From contig QANY01013280.1 in the NCBI GenBank assembly GCA_003255025.1, forward strand, positions 310,001 to 374,000: a stretch of 64,000 nt of DNA. Reading direction: 5' to 3'. Positions within the stretch are counted from its first letter, which is position 1, and each line of letters opens with the position of its first letter. Both the position numbers and the translations under genes were made by a program. Source of the stretch: Datisca glomerata (taxonomy: Eukaryota > Streptophyta > Magnoliopsida > Cucurbitales > Datiscaceae). Below the pieces are notes generated by a model that was not told where the DNA came from, did no database searches, and saw nothing but the letters and a program-made list of their open reading frames with translations. Below are positions 45,755 to 58,860 of this stretch, one piece after another.

Positions 45755-47577
45755 TGTTCGATCGGGTTTTAAAAATTGAAAGAAAAATTATTGAACTACG
45801 AATGGTTTCTGGGCTTGGGCGAAATATCAAATTTTTTCTATAACAAATTTAACCATATTAAATATTAGAACCATAATTATGATTAGTTAAACGTATTCAA
45901 TAGAGGTATAAAAGATTTATATCTTATGTTATATCAGAGATTTTCTGACTTGGTGGAATCCAATTGATTATCTTGAGTCCTTCGTTCTTCATAGAACTCA
46001 AATCAATCTTCACTTCAACAACTACTCGTAGGATTTAGAATTATAACTCAATCAGATGTTGATCAGAAACTGTGTGAGGGTCCTAAAAACAATTAGAGAA
46101 GAAAAATGGAATTTTCCTTCTCCCTTTTGGTTTTCGACGGCAATAGTAAGGGAGGGGAGATAATCTCTTTTCTCTGCTCAATGTAATCACACACTATGTT
46201 CTGGGTTAGGGATGCAACCCTATTTCCATCCCTTATATAATAATTATAAAATTTTCACATATACCCCTATATGTTAAATTACCATAAATTCACCCCATAA
46301 TATTTGCTATTGCTGAAATTTACATATCTCCCTAGAGTCAATGTTGTGTCCAAATTCATCAATCTAAATTAATAAATTAAATTAATCTCAATCAATTAAT
46401 TAATTTTATTTACTAATTATCCAATAATTAGAAAATAATCAATTAATTAAATTGAACATTAATTACTTACTATTCACTAATTAAGTGATAACACCCATCA
46501 CATATGAGTTCGGGAAATATACCTTAGTCCAAAACACGTTTTTGGTCAAACTGGTGTTGTTTTTCATTCATGTCTTTTATAAGCTACTCCTGAGACCGAA
46601 TAGACCAACATGAATAAAGCTATAGGATTCAAATACTCAACAAATTTATCTCCATAAATTCTCGACCTATTTAATCGTGACATCGTACGTCACTACTATA
46701 GGTTCGATGCCGAATCAACTCTCGATTCATGAATGCTACATCTTCTATCGGTGCAAATAAACTCTTTTATTTCACGAGATGTAAAATTATCATTTTACCA
46801 TTCTAGTTATTATTTCCTTAACTCTTTTATTGACTGTGAATAAGAAATACATAACAGTGAATTGTCTCGTACAATTCATCATGTCTTATTCAATGATTCA
46901 TTTCATAGAATACTTTGCTAATGTAATTTATTCACACACCCATCAATAAAGCATAATGTGATATTGTTACATTTTTAATCTCACCATGGATTTTCATATT
47001 GTGAATCATGCAACTCCAACATAGTTGAACCACGATCCTAACAGTCGAGGTATTGTCCGAAAATTCGAACTCACACATTTGGCATATCAAAGACCACAAG
47101 TAACTAAGTGAAGCTTTATATTCACATCAGGATTAAAGTAATTATGAAAATACCCTTACAGGTGTAACAACTAGATTTAGAGCTAGATAAACAGTTTTGC
47201 TCTAAACTACTTTGTTACTGGTCTATTCAATATATTCCACAACATGTGTAGGTCAACCGTTAGAGTCTCCATTCCCATGCCCCAAGACTGGCATCCTTTG
47301 GTTTAACCTAACAGTCGTTATTGGACTCGATTGCCCAATCAATCATAAGACTGTGAATAACGTTCTGAACTATTTCAGAAGAGTTTGTCTGGAAGTCCCC
47401 TCTGTCTTTACTCTTCTTACGTTGACAATAGTTCTAGGATTTGAGTAAATTATAAACATACTTTAACTAATAGAAAAACTTTATTTATTCATTAAATTCA
47501 GTAATAAAAATGTTTGAGAAATTACTAAATACTCATAAATAGTTATTATACCAAACGTTATGGACATAACTTCAACA
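45755..47577 (-). repeat. LTR A of the Copia array (1,823 bp)
   Basis: On the minus strand it starts TGTTGAAGTTATG after a purine-rich AAGTGGAAAAT tract and ends CGATCGAACA next to the primer site. It is long for a plant Copia LTR. It is indistinguishable from LTR B wherever I compared them. Open frames such as 47212-47448 inside it have no domain. Confidence 0.9.
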
Positions 47578-47591
47578 ATTTTCCACTTGTA

Positions 47592-48455
47592 CTAAAGTAG
47601 GTGTGTACAATCTCGTATCCCCATGCCCTTCATATGACCATCAAAGGCTTTATTGCTTAAAGTCTTTGTGAATGCATCTGTCAGGTTGATGACCATTGAT
47701 ATGTGATTTACTACAACATCTCCACGCTGAACAATCTCTCTAATTAGGTGATAATTACGCTCTATGTGTTTTGATCTTTTATGGCTACTTGGTACCTTCG
47801 AGTTTGCTACAACCCCACTGTTATCGCAATGGAGTATCATGGGCTTGTCTACTTCTAGAATAACTTCCAGAGTCTTCAAGAACTTTCTAAGTCATACAGC
47901 CTCTTTAGCAACTTCACAAGCTGCCACATATTTAGCTTCCATTGTAGAATTAACAATGCAAGATTGCATGATACTTATCCATACAACTGCTCCACCGTTC
48001 AGGATGAACACCGATCCTGAAGTGGGCCTCCTCGAATCTTTGTCCACTTGGAAGTCAATACCTAAATATACAAGCATGTAGTTCCTTGTTCTCCTAAGAT
48101 ACTTAAGGATATCCCAATGCTCGATTCCAGGATTAGATTGGAAATGACTCACCATGCCAATGACGTAGCAAATACCTAGCCTAGTGTAAAACATTGCATA
48201 CATAAGACTTTCAACGGCTGAGCCATATCGAATCTTTCTCATGTCTTCCTCTTCTTGAGGAGTCTTGGGAGTTTGCTCCTTGGAGAGGCAGACTCCATGT
48301 CTAAAGGGAAGATATCTCTTTTTGGAGTCATGGAAACTGAATTGCTTCATCACCTTATCAATATAATATGCTTGAGATAGTGTCAATTGTCTGTTCTTCT
48401 GATCCCGAAAGATCTGAATACCTAGGACAAATGCAACTTCTTCATGATCCTTCAT
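47592..48455 (-). pseudogene. Copia RT C-terminal part and RNase H, copy 1
   Basis: 48455-47892 carries FVLGIQIFRDQKNRQLTLSQ, IGMVSHFQSNPGIEHW and DSRRPTSGSVFILNGGAVVW, ending EAKYVAACEVAKEAV, the RT thumb and RNase H of Copia elements. A stop near 47892 splits it from 47879-47592, which keeps ILHCDNSGVVANSKVPSSHK and HIERNYHLIREIVQRGDVVV. A purine-rich primer tract follows at about 47580-47590 before LTR A. The RNase H acidic residues look kept, but the frame is broken. Confidence 0.85.
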
Positions 48456-48940
48456 ATCAAATTGATTTGCAAGTCAAATCTTGACATCATACAATTTTAT
48501 CATTCTCAATGAGCAGAATATCATCCACGTACAAAACCAGGTAAACCACATTCTCTTCGTGTATCAACTTATACACATAGAGTTCATCCACTAACTGCTC
48601 AAAATTGAAGTTCTTGATAATTTCATTGAATCTGATATTCCACGATCAGGACGCTTGCTTAAGTCCATAAATAGACTTTAGCAATTCGCAAACCATACCC
48701 CTTTGGCCTTTCTCCATGAACCCGTCTGGTTAAGCCATATAAATGTGCTCTTCATGATTTCCGTGCAGAAAAGCAATCTTAATGTTAATCTGCCAAATTT
48801 CATAATCAATGGCAGCAATAATGGAAAGAGGATTAGAATGGATTTAAGCATTGCCACCGGCGATAAGGTATCCTTATAGTCAATACCTTCCTTTTGGGTA
48901 TAGCCCGTGACTACTAGCCTAGCTTTGGATGTCTCCACAT
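48456..48940 (-). pseudogene. Copia RT N-terminal part, copy 1
   Basis: 48938-48678 reads [20 protein letters not shown] and SPVAMLKSI, the RT start, then shifts frame. Near 48530-48517 the catalytic VLYVDDILLI is present but is followed within about 15 codons by a stop. At least two lesions separate it from the RNase H part. Confidence 0.85.
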
Positions 48941-49253
48941 TCTCATCTGGACCTCTCTTTTCCTTATAAATCCATTCACACCCTACGGGTTTTACCCATT
49001 CAAGAGGATCTACAAGTTTCTAGACTCTGTTTGAGTATATCGATTGTATCTCAACGTTCATGGCTTCTTGTCATAGATTTGTTTAGGACCAGCCATAGCC
49101 CGTGAGTAGGAGACAAGTTCATCATGATCCTTATTTGAGACTGTTATTAAGGCATCTCCATAAAATATGTACCTGTCAGGCTATCTCAAAACCCTCCCAC
49201 TGCGTTGAGCTTCCATAGGCTTTAGCTCTTGCTGTGGTTATTCCATTATTGAA

Positions 49254-50175
49254 TCAGAAACAGTTCCTGAATTGGGAGTTACTCACTTGAAAGTGGCCTT
49301 CAGGCCTCGATGTCCTCCCACTCAATAATTCATCTAGCACAAGAGTGCTTCTCGACTTCACACTTCTTATATAGTCTTCTTCAAGAAAATGTGTATTTGA
49401 GCTGAAAAATATTTTCTTGTTAGTCATACTATAGAAGACATATCCCTTCGTTCCTTTGGGATATCCTACAAACATGTAAAATTCTAATCGACTGGCCAAC
49501 TTGCATGTCTTCGGTTTCAGAACATGTGCTAGGCGCCCCCATATTCTAAGGTGATTAACAGACAACTTTCATCCGTTCCATCTTTCATATGGTGTGCCAG
49601 GCACCGTCTTTGATCAAACTTGGTTCAGAATTTATGCTGTTGTTTCCAAGGTATATCCCCAGAATGAATCTGGGAAGGATGAGTAACTCATCATGGATCT
49701 AACCATATACATTCTCTGTTACACGTCATTCTTTTCTGGTGTGCCAGGTGCTGTAAGCTGAGAAAGAATACCTTCTTCGTTAAGAAAGTCTTCAAACTCT
49801 CCTAGCAAGTACTCTCCACCACGATCAGATCGTAGCGTTTTGATTTGTTTCTCTAATTGCTTTTCGACCATAGCCTTGTACTCTTTGAACTTTCAAAGGT
49901 TTAAGACTTTTGGTGCATTAATTAAACATGTCCAAAATGTGAGTAGTCATAAGTGAAGGTTACAAAGTTTTCATAACCTCCTATTACTTAGATATTCAAT
50001 GGGCCACATACATCAATATGTACGAGTTCGAGGCATTGAGTGGCTCTTTCGCTCTTTCAGTCTCTTAGTTATTTTGCCTTCTATACATGATTTACATGTG
50101 GGTAGTGATACCACACTTAAAGTTTGCAATAGACGATCCTTTACAAGTATTTTCATCATGTCTAGGCTAATATGG
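49254..50175 (-). pseudogene. Copia integrase, copy 1
   Basis: 49565-49254 reads LRIWGRLAHVLKPKTCKLAS and LEFYMFVGYPKGTKGYVFYS with NTHFLEEDYI, the conserved end of Copia integrase. Upstream to 50175 only scattered fragments of the catalytic core remain, with stops. The plus-strand frame at 49999-50211 is a shadow. Confidence 0.75.
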
Positions 50176-50778
50176 CTAAGGGCTAAGACGCAAGTACCAC
50201 AAATAAGTTAGATTGGTTGAGTCATACTTTAACCTTTTACTATCCCTTTGTGAATAAGTATTTACTTCAGTGTCATATATTATTGAAACTATTTGTTTTA
50301 CATAAAACAATTCATTTATCAAACGTGTAGTAGTAATTAAGCAATCATTTTTAAAAATATCAATATCTTTATCAATGAAATTTAAACCGAATCCTTGCTC
50401 AATTAAACTGACTACTAAAATAAGGGTCTTTCCAATATCTGGAAGATAATAAACATCACATAAAATCATAAAACTATTATCGAATGATAATTTAATAGTT
50501 TCAACAGATACAGTTGATACTAGTGTTCTATTTCTCCAACGAAAGCTGAACTCACCCTCGTCAAGCCTTCTAATTTCCCTAAACCCCTGCAGGGAACAAC
50601 ATATATGGTTAGTGGCTACATAGTCTACAATCCAAGAAAAAGTAGAGTCAGCCACATAACAGGACTCAGCAACAAGTATTATACCTTTAGACCTCAACTC
50701 CTTGAGATAGTCTAGGAAGTTGTGTTTCGAATGACCAACGGCTCCACAATGATGACACTTGCCTTTCGACTTGTCCAC
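50176..50778 (-). pseudogene. Copia zinc knuckle and protease, copy 1
   Basis: CHHCGAVGHSKHNF is the nucleocapsid zinc knuckle, with the last Cys replaced by Phe. WIVDYVATNHICCSLQGF is the protease active-site segment, where the usual D-S-G reads D-Y-V, so the enzyme is inactive. LCDVYYLPDIGKTLILVVSL is the conserved C-terminal part of the protease. The frame ends near the start of integrase. Confidence 0.85.
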
Positions 50779-51508
50779 TTTTACAGTGTCATTACCTTTC
50801 GCAGCTTTTGAGTTCTGCTTCTTAGCCTTCTTTGGACATTTCTTATGTTTCTTTTTGACACTAGAGATGGAAGGCTTGCTTTTAGTAAAGTTTTCCTTTC
50901 CAGTCTTCCTCTTGCCCTTCAGAAACAGGGTCTCAACAGCTTACAGTTCCATTATAAACTCTGGGAGCGAGTACCTCAACTTATTCATTGAATAATTAAG
51001 TTTGCAGTTCTTAAAAGTGTCTGGCAATGTTTCAAAGATCATGTGAACTTGAGTCTCACCTTCTACCTCAGCACCCATGATCTCTATGTCATTCAGATAA
51101 CTTACGATCGAAATCATGTGTTCTCTGACAGGAGTTCGAGGTTTCATTCGGCAATTCATGAAGTTTCGCATAGCAGCTTGTTTGGCTTGATTACTCTGAT
51201 CTCTGAATATTTTAGTGATGTTCAACATCATATTAGCAACAATTTACATGTTTTAATGAAGTTGTTTCAACACATTACCAACACAAGTAAGATGTAATAC
51301 CTGATGATCTCATCAGAACGCAGCCAAGAAGCATAAGCATCCTTTTCCTCTTATGCTTTTCTACCGTCAGCTCGATATCAAGATTATGTTTCCAATCCAC
51401 ATAATTATCACTAGTAAGTTTGTTCATATTTAAGATAGTTGAGAGTGAGGATAGCAACATGGTTACTGAAAAGAATAAATAAATTGGTGTAAATAAACAC
51501 TCAATCAT
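50779..51508 (-). pseudogene. Copia gag, copy 1
   Basis: MNKLTSDNYVDWKHNLDIEL (51508-51275 frame) is the Copia gag start. After a break, FRDQSNQAKQAAMRNFMNCR and VREHMISIVSYLNDIEIMGA (51231-50941) give the core of the gag domain. A single stop at 50941-50943 interrupts the frame before AVETLFLKGKRKTGK and a basic stretch leading to the zinc knuckle. Confidence 0.8.
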
Positions 51509-52307
51509 TTAGAAAAGTATGATGCATGATGTAAATAGTTAAATATTTCAAAATCCAATAAAAATATTTCTTCCACGATGTTACGATCAACAACGATAGC
51601 TTATCTCATCTAAGGACAACGTCCAAGCTACCTCCTTTCACTACATCTAGCTTAACCAATTACTAATGATTTTGGTCACCTTATCCCCATTGACGAGCCC
51701 CTATAAGGGATTCCGATGTGCTTCGGTTTAAGTGTTTGACCAATGCATCAGCTTTAAAGGTTGCCATGAACTAATAATTCGTCTAAGAAAGGTCATGCCT
51801 CACCACTTCCTTTACAGGCTTTAGCTTCTTAAGTAACTCGATGACTCAAAGTGACACGATTCCAAAGTTTCTCCCACTGAAGAGAGGATCGTTAGGGCGG
51901 CTAAACCCTGATTGTTATCACCTAGGATTTCACAAACCTTAGTCACCACGCAGGGCATGGCAGAAGACACTAGGAGGTGGCACGATGACGTCCAGGGATG
52001 GTGACATCGACTATGGTGGTTTTCGACGATGACTTTTTGAGGCGGTGACGGATTGCATAGAATTTAAAAAAATACTACTTTTATAAGAAAATAAATTACA
52101 TAAAACCCTATGCCTCAATTTCAACATACATAAATTTGAAAATTGAAAAACAAAACGCCTAGAGCCAATTGATCGTGATCCATTCATAAAATATATTCAA
52201 AACTATTTTGATTCTACCATATAAAATTATATGATCACAAAATCCAATGATACATACGTTAAATCACAGAATATGCATAATCAAGAACCTTATGCTCTGA
52301 TACCAAC
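51509..52307 (-). other. Copia leader and primer site, internal region 1
   Basis: This non-coding leader lies between the primer site (52294-52305, TGGTATCAGAGC on the minus strand) and gag. It contains the segment duplicated as internal region 0. From about 45291 onward the equivalent of this stretch is the same in regions 0, 1 and 2. Confidence 0.8.
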
Positions 52308-54130
52308 TGTTCGATCGGGTTTTAAAAATTGAAAGAAAAATTATTGAACTACGAATGGTTTCTGGGCTTGGGCGAAATATCAAATTTTTTCTATAACAAA
52401 TTTAACCATATTAAATATTAGAACCATAATTATGATTAGTTAAACGTATTCAATAGAGGTATAAAAGATTTATATCTTATGTTATATCAGAGATTTTCTG
52501 ACTTGGTGGAATCCAATTGATTATCTTGAGTCCTTCGTTCTTCATAGAACTCAAATCAATCTTCACTTCAACAACTACTCGTAGGATTTAGAATTATAAC
52601 TCAATCAGATGTTGATCAGAAACTGTGTGAGGGTCCTAAAAACAATTAGAGAAGAAAAATGGAATTTTCCTTCTCCCTTTTGGTTTTCGACGGCAATAGT
52701 AAGGGAGGGGAGATAATCTCTTTTCTCTGCTCAATGTAATCACACACTATGTTCTGGGTTAGGGATGCAACCCTATTTCCATCCCTTATATAATAATTAT
52801 AAAATTTTCACATATACCCCTATATGTTAAATTACCATAAATTCACCCCATAATATTTGCTATTGCTGAAATTTACATATCTCCCTAGAGTCAATGTTGT
52901 GTCCAAATTCATCAATCTAAATTAATAAATTAAATTAATCTCAATCAATTAATTAATTTTATTTACTAATTATCCAATAATTAGAAAATAATCAATTAAT
53001 TAAATTGAACATTAATTACTTACTATTCACTAATTAAGTGATAACACCCATCACATATGAGTTCGGGAAATATACCTTAGTCCAAAACACGTTTTTGGTC
53101 AAACTGGTGTTGTTTTTCATTCATGTCTTTTATAAGCTACTCCTGAGACCGAATAGACCAACATGAATAAAGCTATAGGATTCAAATACTCAACAAATTT
53201 ATCTCCATAAATTCTCGACCTATTTAATCGTGACATCGTACGTCACTACTATAGGTTCGATGCCGAATCAACTCTCGATTCATGAATGCTACATCTTCTA
53301 TCGGTGCAAATAAACTCTTTTATTTCACGAGATGTAAAATTATCATTTTACCATTCTAGTTATTATTTCCTTAACTCTTTTATTGACTGTGAATAAGAAA
53401 TACATAACAGTGAATTGTCTCGTACAATTCATCATGTCTTATTCAATGATTCATTTCATAGAATACTTTGCTAATGTAATTTATTCACACACCCATCAAT
53501 AAAGCATAATGTGATATTGTTACATTTTTAATCTCACCATGGATTTTCATATTGTGAATCATGCAACTCCAACATAGTTGAACCACGATCCTAACAGTCG
53601 AGGTATTGTCCGAAAATTCGAACTCACACATTTGGCATATCAAAGACCACAAGTAACTAAGTGAAGCTTTATATTCACATCAGGATTAAAGTAATTATGA
53701 AAATACCCTTACAGGTGTAACAACTAGATTTAGAGCTAGATAAACAGTTTTGCTCTAAACTACTTTGTTACTGGTCTATTCAATATATTCCACAACATGT
53801 GTAGGTCAACCGTTAGAGTCTCCATTCCCATGCCCCAAGACTGGCATCCTTTGGTTTAACCTAACAGTCGTTATTGGACTCGATTGCCCAATCAATCATA
53901 AGACTGTGAATAACGTTCTGAACTATTTCAGAAGAGTTTGTCTGGAAGTCCCCTCTGTCTTTACTCTTCTTACGTTGACAATAGTTCTAGGATTTGAGTA
54001 AATTATAAACATACTTTAACTAATAGAAAAACTTTATTTATTCATTAAATTCAGTAATAAAAATGTTTGAGAAATTACTAAATACTCATAAATAGTTATT
54101 ATACCAAACGTTATGGACATAACTTCAACA
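52308..54130 (-). repeat. LTR B of the Copia array (1,823 bp)
   Basis: Exactly 6,553 bp from LTR A and indistinguishable from it in the parts compared. It serves as 3' LTR for internal region 2 and 5' LTR for internal region 1. LTRs A and B share a segment (about 46288-46318 in A, 52841-52871 in B) that is absent from LTRs C and D. Confidence 0.9.
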
Positions 54131-54144
54131 ATTTTCCACTTGTA

Positions 54145-55008
54145 CTAAAGTAGGTGTGTACAATCTCGTATCCCCATGCCCTTCATATGACCATCAAAGG
54201 CTTTATTGCTTAAAGTCTTTGTGAATGCATCTGTCAGGTTGATGACCATTGATATGTGATTTACTACAACATCTCCACGCTGAACAATCTCTCTAATTAG
54301 GTGATAATTACGCTCTATGTGTTTTGATCTTTTATGGCTACTTGGTACCTTCGAGTTTGCTACAACCCCACTGTTATCGCAATGGAGTATCATGGGCTTG
54401 TCTACTTCTAGAATAACTTCCAGAGTCTTCAAGAACTTTCTAAGTCATACAGCCTCTTTAGCAACTTCACAAGCTGCCACATATTTAGCTTCCATTGTAG
54501 AATTAACAATGCAAGATTGCATGATACTTATCCATACAACTGCTCCACCGTTCAGGATGAACACCGATCCTGAAGTGGGCCTCCTCGAATCTTTGTCCAC
54601 TTGGAAGTCAATACCTAAATATACAAGCATGTAGTTCCTTGTTCTCCTAAGATACTTAAGGATATCCCAATGCTCGATTCCAGGATTAGATTGGAAATGA
54701 CTCACCATGCCAATGACGTAGCAAATACCTAGCCTAGTGTAAAACATTGCATACATAAGACTTTCAACGGCTGAGCCATATCGAATCTTTCTCATGTCTT
54801 CCTCTTCTTGAGGAGTCTTGGGAGTTTGCTCCTTGGAGAGGCAGACTCCATGTCTAAAGGGAAGATATCTCTTTTTGGAGTCATGGAAACTGAATTGCTT
54901 CATCACCTTATCAATATAATATGCTTGAGATAGTGTCAATTGTCTGTTCTTCTGATCCCGAAAGATCTGAATACCTAGGACAAATGCAACTTCTTCATGA
55001 TCCTTCAT
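54145..55008 (-). pseudogene. Copia RT C-terminal part and RNase H, copy 2
   Basis: The translations are identical to the copy 1 frames at 48455-47592, including the stop between the RT-thumb/RNase H frame and the HCDNSGVV segment. The shared lesion shows the unit was already dead when duplicated. Confidence 0.85.
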
Positions 55009-55493
55009 ATCAAATTGATTTGCAAGTCAAATCTTGACATCATACAATTTTATCATTCTCAATGAGCAGAATATCATCCACGTACAAAACCAGGTAAACC
55101 ACATTCTCTTCGTGTATCAACTTATACACATAGAGTTCATCCACTAACTGCTCAAAATTGAAGTTCTTGATAATTTCATTGAATCTGATATTCCACGATC
55201 AGGACGCTTGCTTAAGTCCATAAATAGACTTTAGCAATTCGCAAACCATACCCCTTTGGCCTTTCTCCATGAACCCGTCTGGTTAAGCCATATAAATGTG
55301 CTCTTCATGATTTCCGTGCAGAAAAGCAATCTTAATGTTAATCTGCCAAATTTCATAATCAATGGCAGCAATAATGGAAAGAGGATTAGAATGGATTTAA
55401 GCATTGCCACCGGCGATAAGGTATCCTTATAGTCAATACCTTCCTTTTGGGTATAGCCCGTGACTACTAGCCTAGCTTTGGATGTCTCCACAT
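55009..55493 (-). pseudogene. Copia RT N-terminal part, copy 2
   Basis: Same as copy 1: RT start [20 protein letters not shown], frame break, then YVDD near 55083-55070 followed by the same early stop. Confidence 0.85.
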
Positions 55494-55806
55494 TCTCATC
55501 TGGACCTCTCTTTTCCTTATAAATCCATTCACACCCTACGGGTTTTACCCATTCAAGAGGATCTACAAGTTTCTAGACTCTGTTTGAGTATATCGATTGT
55601 ATCTCAACGTTCATGGCTTCTTGTCATAGATTTGTTTAGGACCAGCCATAGCCCGTGAGTAGGAGACAAGTTCATCATGATCCTTATTTGAGACTGTTAT
55701 TAAGGCATCTCCATAAAATATGTACCTGTCAGGCTATCTCAAAACCCTCCCACTGCGTTGAGCTTCCATAGGCTTTAGCTCTTGCTGTGGTTATTCCATT
55801 ATTGAA

Positions 55807-56728
55807 TCAGAAACAGTTCCTGAATTGGGAGTTACTCACTTGAAAGTGGCCTTCAGGCCTCGATGTCCTCCCACTCAATAATTCATCTAGCACAAGAGTG
55901 CTTCTCGACTTCACACTTCTTATATAGTCTTCTTCAAGAAAATGTGTATTTGAGCTGAAAAATATTTTCTTGTTAGTCATACTATAGAAGACATATCCCT
56001 TCGTTCCTTTGGGATATCCTACAAACATGTAAAATTCTAATCGACTGGCCAACTTGCATGTCTTCGGTTTCAGAACATGTGCTAGGCGCCCCCATATTCT
56101 AAGGTGATTAACAGACAACTTTCATCCGTTCCATCTTTCATATGGTGTGCCAGGCACCGTCTTTGATCAAACTTGGTTCAGAATTTATGCTGTTGTTTCC
56201 AAGGTATATCCCCAGAATGAATCTGGGAAGGATGAGTAACTCATCATGGATCTAACCATATACATTCTCTGTTACACGTCATTCTTTTCTGGTGTGCCAG
56301 GTGCTGTAAGCTGAGAAAGAATACCTTCTTCGTTAAGAAAGTCTTCAAACTCTCCTAGCAAGTACTCTCCACCACGATCAGATCGTAGCGTTTTGATTTG
56401 TTTCTCTAATTGCTTTTCGACCATAGCCTTGTACTCTTTGAACTTTCAAAGGTTTAAGACTTTTGGTGCATTAATTAAACATGTCCAAAATGTGAGTAGT
56501 CATAAGTGAAGGTTACAAAGTTTTCATAACCTCCTATTACTTAGATATTCAATGGGCCACATACATCAATATGTACGAGTTCGAGGCATTGAGTGGCTCT
56601 TTCGCTCTTTCAGTCTCTTAGTTATTTTGCCTTCTATACATGATTTACATGTGGGTAGTGATACCACACTTAAAGTTTGCAATAGACGATCCTTTACAAG
56701 TATTTTCATCATGTCTAGGCTAATATGG
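55807..56728 (-). pseudogene. Copia integrase, copy 2
   Basis: Carries the same C-terminal LRIWGRLAHVLKPKTCKLAS and VGYPKGTKGYVFYS segment as copy 1, offset by 6,553 bp, with the same degraded catalytic core upstream. Confidence 0.75.
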
Positions 56729-57331
56729 CTAAGGGCTAAGACGCAAGTACCACAAATAAGTTAGATTGGTTGAGTCATACTTTAACCTTTTACTATCCCT
56801 TTGTGAATAAGTATTTACTTCAGTGTCATATATTATTGAAACTATTTGTTTTACATAAAACAATTCATTTATCAAACGTGTAGTAGTAATTAAGCAATCA
56901 TTTTTAAAAATATCAATATCTTTATCAATGAAATTTAAACCGAATCCTTGCTCAATTAAACTGACTACTAAAATAAGGGTCTTTCCAATATCTGGAAGAT
57001 AATAAACATCACATAAAATCATAAAACTATTATCGAATGATAATTTAATAGTTTCAACAGATACAGTTGATACTAGTGTTCTATTTCTCCAACGAAAGCT
57101 GAACTCACCCTCGTCAAGCCTTCTAATTTCCCTAAACCCCTGCAGGGAACAACATATATGGTTAGTGGCTACATAGTCTACAATCCAAGAAAAAGTAGAG
57201 TCAGCCACATAACAGGACTCAGCAACAAGTATTATACCTTTAGACCTCAACTCCTTGAGATAGTCTAGGAAGTTGTGTTTCGAATGACCAACGGCTCCAC
57301 AATGATGACACTTGCCTTTCGACTTGTCCAC
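56729..57331 (-). pseudogene. Copia zinc knuckle and protease, copy 2
   Basis: A 200-residue frame identical in translation to copy 1, including the zinc knuckle CHHCGAVGHSKHNF and the inactive D-Y-V protease site. Confidence 0.85.
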
Positions 57332-58061
57332 TTTTACAGTGTCATTACCTTTCGCAGCTTTTGAGTTCTGCTTCTTAGCCTTCTTTGGACATTTCTTATG
57401 TTTCTTTTTGACACTAGAGATGGAAGGCTTGCTTTTAGTAAAGTTTTCCTTTCCAGTCTTCCTCTTGCCCTTCAGAAACAGGGTCTCAACAGCTTACAGT
57501 TCCATTATAAACTCTGGGAGCGAGTACCTCAACTTATTCATTGAATAATTAAGTTTGCAGTTCTTAAAAGTGTCTGGCAATGTTTCAAAGATCATGTGAA
57601 CTTGAGTCTCACCTTCTACCTCAGCACCCATGATCTCTATGTCATTCAGATAACTTACGATCGAAATCATGTGTTCTCTGACAGGAGTTCGAGGTTTCAT
57701 TCGGCAATTCATGAAGTTTCGCATAGCAGCTTGTTTGGCTTGATTACTCTGATCTCTGAATATTTTAGTGATGTTCAACATCATATTAGCAACAATTTAC
57801 ATGTTTTAATGAAGTTGTTTCAACACATTACCAACACAAGTAAGATGTAATACCTGATGATCTCATCAGAACGCAGCCAAGAAGCATAAGCATCCTTTTC
57901 CTCTTATGCTTTTCTACCGTCAGCTCGATATCAAGATTATGTTTCCAATCCACATAATTATCACTAGTAAGTTTGTTCATATTTAAGATAGTTGAGAGTG
58001 AGGATAGCAACATGGTTACTGAAAAGAATAAATAAATTGGTGTAAATAAACACTCAATCAT
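57332..58061 (-). pseudogene. Copia gag, copy 2
   Basis: The frames at 58061-57828 and 57784-57494 translate identically to copy 1, with the same stop before the basic linker. Confidence 0.8.
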
Positions 58062-58860
58062 TTAGAAAAGTATGATGCATGATGTAAATAGTTAAATATT
58101 TCAAAATCCAATAAAAATATTTCTTCCACGATGTTACGATCAACAACGATAGCTTATCTCATCTAAGGACAACGTCCAAGCTACCTCCTTTCACTACATC
58201 TAGCTTAACCAATTACTAATGATTTTGGTCACCTTATCCCCATTGACGAGCCCCTATAAGGGATTCCGATGTGCTTCGGTTTAAGTGTTTGACCAATGCA
58301 TCAGCTTTAAAGGTTGCCATGAACTAATAATTCGTCTAAGAAAGGTCATGCCTCACCACTTCCTTTACAGGCTTTAGCTTCTTAAGTAACTCGATGACTC
58401 AAAGTGACACGATTCCAAAGTTTCTCCCACTGAAGAGAGGATCGTTAGGGCGGCTAAACCCTGATTGTTATCACCTAGGATTTCACAAACCTTAGTCACC
58501 ACGCAGGGCATGGCAGAAGACACTAGGAGGTGGCACGATGACGTCCAGGGATGGTGACATCGACTATGGTGGTTTTCGACGATGACTTTTTGAGGCGGTG
58601 ACGGATTGCATAGAATTTAAAAAAATACTACTTTTATAAGAAAATAAATTACATAAAACCCTATGCCTCAATTTCAACATACATAAATTTGAAAATTGAA
58701 AAACAAAACGCCTAGAGCCAATTGATCGTGATCCATTCATAAAATATATTCAAAACTATTTTGAATCTACCATATAAAATTATATGATCACAAAATCCAA
58801 TGATACATACGTTAAATCACAGAATATGCATAATCAAGAACCTTATGCTCTGATACCAAT
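58062..58860 (-). other. Copia leader and primer site, internal region 2
   Basis: Matches 51509-52307 until about 58765, where single differences begin (for example GAATC in place of GATTC near 58764). The identical tract therefore ends near here. The primer site TGGTATCAGAGC (minus strand) is at 58847-58858. Confidence 0.8.

Noticed and set aside
47212..47448. A 78-codon frame that recurs at 53765 and, in altered form, at 60301
   Set aside because: It lies within LTRs A, B and C; conservation reflects LTR copying and there is no sign of coding selection.
47764..48081. A 105-codon plus-strand frame, repeated at 54317
   Set aside because: Shadow of the Copia RNase H on the opposite strand.
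52294..52305. Possible tRNA fragments at the TGGTATCAGAGC sites
   Set aside because: Only the 12-nt primer complement is present, with no tRNA cloverleaf; these are primer-binding sites.
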